Below are positions 57,758-64,000 of a stretch of DNA of 64,000 nt, piece after piece; position 1 is the first letter of the stretch; the number at the start of each line of letters is the position of its first letter. The DNA comes from Fimenecus sp045655645. GTDB taxonomy: Bacteria; Bacillota; Clostridia; Oscillospirales; Acutalibacteraceae. The DNA lies in NCBI GenBank assembly GCA_045655645.1, contig JAZOPS010000033.1, forward strand, positions 50,811-114,810, in the 5' to 3' direction. A model generated the notes under the pieces. It was not told the origin of the DNA. It searched no databases and saw only the letters and a program-made list of their open reading frames with translations. Both the position numbers and the translations under genes were made by a program.

Positions 57758-60089
57758 AGTACATGAACTTGCAAAAGATTTTGATATTCAGAGCAAGTAT
57801 GTTATAGAAAACCTTTCAAAGCACTTTGAAGGTGAAAAGAAGTCACAGACAGCTCTTGAAGAAAAAGAACTTGACTTTCTTTTTGACATAATTACAAAAG
57901 ATAACTCTGTTGAAAGTTTTGACGCATATTTCAATGCTGTTCCAAAAGAAAAACCAAAGGCAGAGAAAAAGGCAGCTCCTGCTCCAAAAGCAGACAAAGC
58001 TCCACAGAAAGCAAAGAAAGAAAACGCTCCTGCAACAGCTCCTTCAAAACCTGTTGAGCAACCAAAGAAGAAAGAAAAAGACCCAGCAAAACCAATGCAG
58101 GCTCGTACAAAAGGTGAAAAGCGTACAATTGACACAAGAGCAAACTCTTTCGACGCTGAAAAATACAACGAAAAATATGAAAACATCGCTCCTGCTAACA
58201 CTCACAACAGTGACAATATGGTTAAAAAGCAGAAGCTTAAACAAAAGAGCCAGCAATACCGCAAACAAGGTATGAGAAGTGGCAAAAAAGAAACAGAAGC
58301 AGAAAGACTTCAGAGAATCGCAGCAGAAAGAGCAAAGAAACCACCTGTAATCACAGTTGGTGACGAAATCACAGTTGGTGAACTTGCATCTCGTCTTAAA
58401 ATGACTGCTGCTGAAGTAATCAAGAAACTCTTTATGCTTGGTATGATGGTTTCTGTTAACGAAGTTATCGACTATGACACAGCTGAAATCGTTGCAACTG
58501 AACTTGGTGCAAAGGTTAACCGTGAAGTTGTGGTAACTATCGAAGAAAGAATTATTGACGACTCCGAAGACGATGAAGAAAACCTTGTAACTCGTGACCC
58601 TGTTGTAGTTGTTATGGGACACGTTGACCATGGTAAGACATCACTTCTTGACGCGATTAAAAACACAAATGTTACTGCTACTGAAGCAGGTGGTATTACT
58701 CAGCACATTGGTGCTTACAGAGTAAACCTTAACGGTCAGTACATTACATTCCTTGACACACCTGGTCACGCTGCCTTCACATCAATGCGTGCTCGTGGTG
58801 CTAAGGCTACTGACGTTGCAATTCTTGTTGTTGCTGCTGACGACGGTATTATGCCACAGACAATTGAAGCTATTAACCATGCAAAAGCTGCTGAAGTTGA
58901 TATTATTGTTGCTATCAACAAAATGGATAAACCAGGCACAACAGTTGATAAGATTATGCAACAGCTCACAGAGCACGGCCTTGTTCCAGAAGAATGGGGT
59001 GGCGATATTATCTGCGTTCCTGTTTCTGCAAAGACACACATGAACATTGACACACTTCTTGAAAATGTTCTTCTTACAGCAGAAATGAGAGAACTTAAAG
59101 CTAACCCTAATAGAGCTGCTAAAGGTATTGTTATCGAAGCTCGTCTTGATAAAGGTAAGGGTCCTGTTGCAACACTTCTTGTTCAAAATGGTACACTTCA
59201 TTCAGGTGACATTGTTGTTGCAGGTACAGCAGTTGGTCGTGTTCGTGTTATGGTTGACGACAAACACCGTTCAATCAAAGAAGCTGGTCCATCAGTTCCT
59301 GTTGAAATTATGGGTCTTGATGAAGTTCCACAGTCAGGTGATGTATTCAACGCAGTTTCTGACGAAAGACTTGCTCGCGAACTTGTTGAACAGAGAAAGC
59401 AAGAAAAGAAAGAAGAACAATTTAACCAATATCAGAAAGTTACTCTTGATAACTTGTTCTCATCAATTAATGCAGGTAAAATCAAGACTCTCAATATTAT
59501 CGTTAAGGCTGACGTTCAGGGTTCAGTTGAAGCTGTTAAGCAAAACCTTGAAAAACTCTCTAACGAAGAAGTTGCAGTTAAGGTTATCCACGGTGGTGTT
59601 GGTGCAGTAAGCGAATCAGATATTATGCTTGCAAGTGCATCAAATGCTATTATCGTTGGTTTCAATGTTCGTCCTGACCCTGTTGCTACTGAAATTGCAG
59701 AGCGTGACGGCGTTGACATGAGAATGTATCGTATCATCTACGACTGTATCGAAGAAATTGAAGACGCTATGAAGGGTATGCTTGCACCTAAATTCCGTGA
59801 AGTATTACTTGGTCGTATTGAAGTTCGTAATGTATTCAAACTTTCTTCTGCAGGCACAATCGCAGGTTCTTATGTTCAAAATGGTAAAGTTACAAGAAAT
59901 GCACAAATCCGTGTTGTTCGTGACGGTATCGTTATTGCTGAAGACTCAATTTCATCACTTAAGAGATTTAAAGATGACGTTAAAGAAGTTGCTTCAGGTT
60001 ATGAATGTGGTATTGGTCTTAACAAGTTCAATGACGTTAAGGAAGGCGACATTTTTGAAGCTTTCATTATGGAGGAATATAGAGACTAA
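57741..60089 (+). CDS. infB: Translation initiation factor IF-2
   Basis: The 782-residue GTPase places initiator tRNA on the ribosome. Residues 1-60 form the IF2 N-terminal helical domain, followed by an Ala/Pro/Lys-rich linker to about 190. The G domain has GHVDHGKT (G1), DTPGHAAF (G3) and NKMD (G4). Domains II to IV follow, with ADVQGSVEAV and the C2 initiator tRNA-binding region. The stop overlaps the rbfA ATG (TAATG). Confidence 0.97.
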   Translation: MTKKYKVHELAKDFDIQSKYVIENLSKHFEGEKKSQTALEEKELDFLFDIITKDNSVESFDAYFNAVPKEKPKAEKKAAPAPKADKAPQKAKKENAPATAPSKPVEQPKKKEKDPAKPMQARTKGEKRTIDTRANSFDAEKYNEKYENIAPANTHNSDNMVKKQKLKQKSQQYRKQGMRSGKKETEAERLQRIAAERAKKPPVITVGDEITVGELASRLKMTAAEVIKKLFMLGMMVSVNEVIDYDTAEIVATELGAKVNREVVVTIEERIIDDSEDDEENLVTRDPVVVVMGHVDHGKTSLLDAIKNTNVTATEAGGITQHIGAYRVNLNGQYITFLDTPGHAAFTSMRARGAKATDVAILVVAADDGIMPQTIEAINHAKAAEVDIIVAINKMDKPGTTVDKIMQQLTEHGLVPEEWGGDIICVPVSAKTHMNIDTLLENVLLTAEMRELKANPNRAAKGIVIEARLDKGKGPVATLLVQNGTLHSGDIVVAGTAVGRVRVMVDDKHRSIKEAGPSVPVEIMGLDEVPQSGDVFNAVSDERLARELVEQRKQEKKEEQFNQYQKVTLDNLFSSINAGKIKTLNIIVKADVQGSVEAVKQNLEKLSNEEVAVKVIHGGVGAVSESDIMLASASNAIIVGFNVRPDPVATEIAERDGVDMRMYRIIYDCIEEIEDAMKGMLAPKFREVLLGRIEVRNVFKLSSAGTIAGSYVQNGKVTRNAQIRVVRDGIVIAEDSISSLKRFKDDVKEVASGYECGIGLNKFNDVKEGDIFEAFIMEEYRD

Positions 60090-60451
60090 TGGCAGGATAC
60101 AGAACAGGCAGAGTTGCCGAAGATATTAAGCGTGAAATAGTTGCTATTATCCGCGAACTCAAAGACCCAAGAGTGAGAGATAAAATTCTTACAGTTGTTC
60201 GTGTTGATGTTAGTTCTGACCTTTCTTTCGCAAAAGTTTATGTTAGCTCAATGAGTGGCATTGACGATGCAAAAGAAGCTGTTAAAGGGCTCACATCTGC
60301 AACCGGTCTTATCCGTCGCGAAGTTGGTAGCAAACTTCATCTTCGCAAAACTCCCGAGCTTAAATTTATCGCTGACGATTCAATTGAGCACGGTATGGAA
60401 ATATTCAAAAAAATCGAAAGTACTAAAGTTGCTGACGATATTGAGGATTAA
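60089..60451 (+). CDS. rbfA: Ribosome-binding factor A
   Basis: The 120-residue KH-like protein needed for 16S rRNA 5' end maturation has GRVAEDIKREIVAIIRELKDPRV at the start, SSDLSFAKVYVS in the middle and LHLRKTPELKFIADDSIEHG near the end. It is coupled by TAATG to infB. The usual partner of rimP and infB. Confidence 0.95.
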   Translation: MAGYRTGRVAEDIKREIVAIIRELKDPRVRDKILTVVRVDVSSDLSFAKVYVSSMSGIDDAKEAVKGLTSATGLIRREVGSKLHLRKTPELKFIADDSIEHGMEIFKKIESTKVADDIED

Positions 60452-60453
60452 AT

Positions 60454-61404
60454 ATGAATAAAATTAGTGTAAGGGAGTGCGTATCACTCTTAAAAGAATA
60501 TGATAATTATCTTATTCTCACACATCGCAATCCTGACGGTGACACTTTGGGCAGTGCTTTTGCACTGCACCGTGCATTGTCAAAACTTAATAAAAAATCG
60601 ATGGTGCGCTGTGGCGACCCAATTCACCAAAAATATTCTTATCTTTGGGATGGAGTTGACAACAGCGATATCCCATTTGACAAAATTATTGCAGTTGATG
60701 TTGCTGATAAAAAACTTTTAGGCGAAGAATTTGAAGCAAAATATGGTGACAAGGTATGGTTATGCATTGACCATCACCTTTCAAACCGTGAATATGCTGA
60801 AAATCTTCTTTTAGAAGACCGAGCAGCAGCCGCAGTTATTATCTATGAAATTATTTGTGAAATGGGTATTGAATTCTCACCACAGATTGCAAACTGTGTT
60901 TATACAGGCCTTGCAACTGACACAGGTTGTTTCTTGTTCTCAAACACAACACCAACAGTTCACAGAATTGCGGCAGATGTTATGGAAAAAGGTGCTGATT
61001 ACACCTTCATCAACCGTCTTATGTTTGAAACAAAGACTTTGTCATATTTAAGACTTGAACAGATGGCAGTTTCGTCAATTGAATCTCATTTTGATGGTAA
61101 ATGTGCAATTATGATGGTTACTCGCAAAATGATTAAAGAAAGCGGTTCAAGCGCATCTGATTGTGACGGTATTGCTGCAATCCCAAGAAAAATTGAAGGC
61201 GTAAAAATTGCAGTTACCATTCGTGAGCGTCACGATGGTACTTTCAAAGTTTCACTTCGAACTGTTGAGCCTTATGACGCTGCTAAAATCTGTGCTAATT
61301 TCGGTGGTGGTGGTCATCATGCCGCTGCAGGTTGCGATTTTAACTGTTCAATTGATGAGGTTAAAAACGCATTACTTAAAGTTATAAAGGAAGAGCTTGA
61401 ATGA
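60454..61404 (+). CDS. nrnA: DHH/DHHA1 nanoRNase (NrnA-like)
   Basis: The 316-residue phosphoesterase of the DHH family breaks down short oligoribonucleotides and pAp. Metal-binding motifs are LTHRNPDGDTLGSAFAL (motif I), AVDVAD (II) and the name-giving IDHHLSN (III). The DHHA1 substrate domain ends in NFGGGGHHAAAGC. It starts two bases after rbfA and overlaps truB by four bases. Confidence 0.93.
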   Translation: MNKISVRECVSLLKEYDNYLILTHRNPDGDTLGSAFALHRALSKLNKKSMVRCGDPIHQKYSYLWDGVDNSDIPFDKIIAVDVADKKLLGEEFEAKYGDKVWLCIDHHLSNREYAENLLLEDRAAAAVIIYEIICEMGIEFSPQIANCVYTGLATDTGCFLFSNTTPTVHRIAADVMEKGADYTFINRLMFETKTLSYLRLEQMAVSSIESHFDGKCAIMMVTRKMIKESGSSASDCDGIAAIPRKIEGVKIAVTIRERHDGTFKVSLRTVEPYDAAKICANFGGGGHHAAAGCDFNCSIDEVKNALLKVIKEELE

Positions 61405-62294
61405 CGGGAATAATTTGTCTTGACAAACCAAAAGGTATGTCATCATTTATGGCAGTAAAACGAGCATCTCGCATTCTCGGTGTTAAAAAAGCAGGGCACA
61501 CAGGCACTCTTGACCCAATGGCAACAGGTGTTCTTGTGGTTATGCTTGGTCATTCAACCCGTTTCATTGAGCTTTTGCCCGAGCATAAAAAAAGCTACAC
61601 TGCAAGAGTGAAATTAGGTATTACTACCGACACTCTTGATATTACGGGTAAAATTTTGAGTCAATCCCCCGTTTCTGTTACAGAAGAACAATTATTATCT
61701 GTCGCAGATAATTTCATGGGAGAGATTTGGCAAACACCACCTATGTATTCGGCTCTAAAAAAAGACGGCGAGCGCCTTTATGACCTTGCACGAAAAGGCA
61801 TTGAAGTCACTCGTGAGCAAAGACAAATCACCATTGAAAAGTTAGAAATCTATGATTTTGACGGAACAGAATTTTCAATGGATGTCACCTGCTCTGCGGG
61901 TACATATATTCGTTCACTTTGTGATGATATAGGCAAAGAACTCGGATGTGGCGCAGTTATGACTGAACTTCGTCGTACAAGCGCCAACGGATTTTCAATC
62001 GAATCTGCCGTAACACTTGAAGAATTAGAAGCCCTTGTCAATAAAAACAATATTGATAGTGCTCTCACAACTGTTGAGAAAGCACTTATGAGTTATAATG
62101 AAATTACTGTCACCCAACCACAAGCAAACCGTTTCCATAATGGTGGAGGCTTAGCTTATGACAGATTACACGGTGACTACCCTATTGGTATTTATCGTGT
62201 CTATTCACCTGAAAAGAAACTTTTAGGCTTGGGTGAAATATCAGAAGAAAAGGGAGACCTTGAAGTCAGGAGGGTACTTGTCTCTGATGAATAA
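61401..62294 (+). CDS. truB: tRNA pseudouridine(55) synthase
   Basis: The 297-residue enzyme makes pseudouridine 55 in tRNA. The catalytic Asp lies in GHTGTLDPMATGVLVV near residue 39; other family segments are YTARVKLGITTDTLD, QTPPMYSALKKDGERLYDLARKG and CSAGTYIRSLCDDIG. It starts by an ATGA overlap with nrnA and its last eight bases overlap ribF. Confidence 0.96.
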   Translation: MTGIICLDKPKGMSSFMAVKRASRILGVKKAGHTGTLDPMATGVLVVMLGHSTRFIELLPEHKKSYTARVKLGITTDTLDITGKILSQSPVSVTEEQLLSVADNFMGEIWQTPPMYSALKKDGERLYDLARKGIEVTREQRQITIEKLEIYDFDGTEFSMDVTCSAGTYIRSLCDDIGKELGCGAVMTELRRTSANGFSIESAVTLEELEALVNKNNIDSALTTVEKALMSYNEITVTQPQANRFHNGGGLAYDRLHGDYPIGIYRVYSPEKKLLGLGEISEEKGDLEVRRVLVSDE

Positions 62295-63171
62295 AATCGC
62301 ATTGGCTTTGGGCACCTTTGATGGTTTGCACAGAGGTCACTTAAATGTATTGAATGCAACAAAAGAATTTGCTTTTGATGGTCTTGTGCCATCTGTACTT
62401 CTTTTTGACTGTCACCCACAGGTTGCAGTCAAGGGATATGCACCACCAATGCTTATCACAAAAGAAGACAAAGAAGCATCAATTAAAAATATGGGGCTTT
62501 TGCCCATCCCCATAAGTTTTGAAGAAATTAGAAATCTTTCACCTGAAGAATTTGTCAAAGATATTCTTTGTGACAAACTCAATGTTGGTGCTGTTATAAG
62601 TGGTGATAATTTCCATTTCGGCAAAAACGGACAGGGCAATAGCGAAATTCTTGCAACACTTTGCGAAAAATATGATATTATCTATAAAAAAGCAGAAAAT
62701 GTTTCTTATGATGACAAGTTAATCAGTTCAACTCGCATTAGAAACGCTCTTGAAAATGGTAATATCGAAGAAGCAAATGAAATGCTCGGCAGAAAATTTT
62801 CTTATGATTTTCTTGTGGTTGAGGGTAATAAAATCGGTAAAAAATATTTTGGTTTTCCTACCATCAATCAGCATTTCCCCGTTGATTTCATTAACTTGAA
62901 ACACGGCGTTTATGCTTCACAATCAACTGTTGACGGCGTTGTTTATCCGTCAGTTACAAACTTTGGTTGTCATCCTACAATTGGTGGTGACAAGGTGCTT
63001 TCAGAAACTTGTATTTTAGGTTTTGACGGTGACCTTTATAACCAAAGAATCAAAGTTGAATTGCTCTCGTTTATTCGTGGTGAGAAGAAATTCGATTCAA
63101 AAGACGAGTTGAAAGAGCAAATCGACAAAGACAGTAAATTAGCTGTTGAAATCTTCAACAGTAAAAAATAA
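62287..63171 (+). CDS. ribF: Bifunctional riboflavin kinase/FAD synthetase
   Basis: The 294-residue enzyme makes FMN and FAD from riboflavin. The N-terminal FAD synthetase has ALGTFDGLHRGHLNVL, NFHFGKNGQGN and LISSTRIRNALENG. The C-terminal riboflavin kinase domain starts around residue 180 with GNKIGKKYFGFPTIN. ATG 62287 follows AGGAGGG; an in-frame TTG three codons earlier is also possible. It ends the operon. Confidence 0.94.
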   Translation: MNKIALALGTFDGLHRGHLNVLNATKEFAFDGLVPSVLLFDCHPQVAVKGYAPPMLITKEDKEASIKNMGLLPIPISFEEIRNLSPEEFVKDILCDKLNVGAVISGDNFHFGKNGQGNSEILATLCEKYDIIYKKAENVSYDDKLISSTRIRNALENGNIEEANEMLGRKFSYDFLVVEGNKIGKKYFGFPTINQHFPVDFINLKHGVYASQSTVDGVVYPSVTNFGCHPTIGGDKVLSETCILGFDGDLYNQRIKVELLSFIRGEKKFDSKDELKEQIDKDSKLAVEIFNSKK

Positions 63172-63196
63172 ATTAAAAATGAAAGGGATATGTTTT

Positions 63197-64000
63197 ATGA
63201 ATCAAATTTACAAAGCTTATTGCAGAGTTTTCCAGAAGGTTATGTTTATTGCAGAATGCTTTATGCCTTGGGGTGAGCCATTTATGCTCACAGGACCAGG
63301 AAGCATCAGAAAACTTCCTAACCTTATCAAAGAAAAGGGACTTAAGAAAGTTCTTATCGTAACTGACAAGGGTCTTACTTCTCTTGGACTTCTCAATTCT
63401 CTTTATGAAGAAATGGACAACGCAGGCGTTGAATACGTTGTTTATGATGGTACTCAGCCAAACCCAACAATCGAAAACATTGAAGAAGCAAAAGATATGT
63501 ACAATGCTAACGGTTGTCAGGGTATTATCGCATTCGGCGGTGGCTCACCAATGGACTGTGCAAAAATTGCAGCAGCAAGAGTTGTTAAGCCAAATCAGCC
63601 AGTTGAAAAAATGCGTGGCCTTATGAAAATTCTTCGTCCACTTCCACCATTCTTTGCAGTTCCAACAACAGCAGGTACAGGTTCAGAATGTACTCTTGCA
63701 GCAGTTGTTTCAAACTCAAAAACACACGAAAAGAACGCTTGCAACGACCCATTCCTTCGTCCAAGATATGCAGTGTTTGACCCTGAGCTTACAGTTGGTC
63801 TTCCACCACACATCACATCAACAACAGGTATGGACGCTCTTACACACGCTGTTGAAGCTTACATAGGCAAATCAAATGTTAAGTCAACAACAAACTTTGC
63901 TGAAAAGGCAACAAAAATGATTTTTGAAAACCTTGAAACAGCTTACACAGACGGCAAAAATATTGAAGCAAGAAACAATATGCTTCTCGCTTCTTACTAT
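63197..64000 (+). CDS. Iron-containing alcohol dehydrogenase (cut by window end)
   Basis: The first 268 residues of a group III metal-dependent alcohol dehydrogenase (PF00465) are present; the reading frame is open to the last base. The N-terminal NAD-binding part has KKVLIVTDKGL and AFGGGSPMDCAK, then VPTTAGTGSECT, and the start of the metal domain in GMDALTHAVEAYIG. It probably reduces an aldehyde with NAD(P)H during fermentation, or oxidises a diol. AAGGG precedes ATG 63197. The true length (about 380-400) and exact substrate cannot be told. Confidence 0.9.
   Translation, partial: MNQIYKAYCRVFQKVMFIAECFMPWGEPFMLTGPGSIRKLPNLIKEKGLKKVLIVTDKGLTSLGLLNSLYEEMDNAGVEYVVYDGTQPNPTIENIEEAKDMYNANGCQGIIAFGGGSPMDCAKIAAARVVKPNQPVEKMRGLMKILRPLPPFFAVPTTAGTGSECTLAAVVSNSKTHEKNACNDPFLRPRYAVFDPELTVGLPPHITSTTGMDALTHAVEAYIGKSNVKSTTNFAEKATKMIFENLETAYTDGKNIEARNNMLLASYY

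Overview
The window reads as chromosome of an AT-rich, anaerobic, low-GC Gram-positive bacterium of the class Clostridia, most like the Ruminococcaceae/Oscillospiraceae. The basis is an Rnf complex, a dipicolinate synthase pair (endospore formation), a dockerin-bearing secreted protein, NrdR, the rimP-nusA-ylxR-ylxQ-infB-rbfA order, strong AGGAGG-type ribosome binding sites, frequent TTG starts and near-consensus sigma-A promoters with 17-bp spacers. The assignment is inference; no rRNA or tRNA gene was found in the window.

Region by region. 1-2.4 kb: the start of an rnf operon (rnfC-rnfD-rnfG, minus strand), transcribed away from a ten-gene Mrp/Mbh-like cation antiporter operon (2.5-11.6 kb) that carries four antiporter-type subunits and no hydrogenase genes. 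Together they look like an ion-motive module: Rnf exports Na+ or H+ using ferredoxin, and the Mrp-like complex exchanges the ions. 11.6-16.4 kb: asnA and asnS converge on a shared terminator, followed by a secreted alpha/beta hydrolase with a glycine-rich tail. 16.4-25.3 kb: housekeeping (S1-domain protein, DUF951, prfA, Sua5/TsaC, coaE, M18 aminopeptidase), dpaAB behind a sigma-K-like promoter, murC and ung. 25.4-30.2 kb: potABCD and a glycerophosphodiesterase-like protein. 30.3-31.5 kb: a cobalamin riboswitch over a DUF4430 lipoprotein and an ECF S component. 31.5-37.7 kb: a transglutaminase-dockerin protein, nrdR, a four-gene ATP-grasp/alpha-E/transglutaminase/TIM-barrel operon, and ybaK. 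37.8-47.0 kb: a complete myo-inositol catabolic operon (iolJ-C-[DUF218]-B-D-E-A-G) whose gaps hold repeat elements. 47.1-52.3 kb: a two-gene membrane protein pair (DUF5058), two secreted/surface proteins and a HAD phosphatase.

52.3-54.5 kb is the most unusual stretch: a compact five-gene unit (sigma region-4-like regulator, small coiled-coil protein, GH25 lysozyme, XhlA-like protein, holin) with no phage structural genes. Its promoter has a perfect LexA/SOS box at the expected start of transcription, and a terminator-like hairpin lies in the leader before the first gene. I read it as a domesticated, DNA-damage-inducible lysis or release module.

54.5-64.0 kb: a sortase-type Thr-rich surface protein, a small unknown protein, then the translation/transcription operon rimP-nusA-ylxR-ylxQ-infB-rbfA-nrnA-truB-ribF, and an iron-containing alcohol dehydrogenase cut by the window end.
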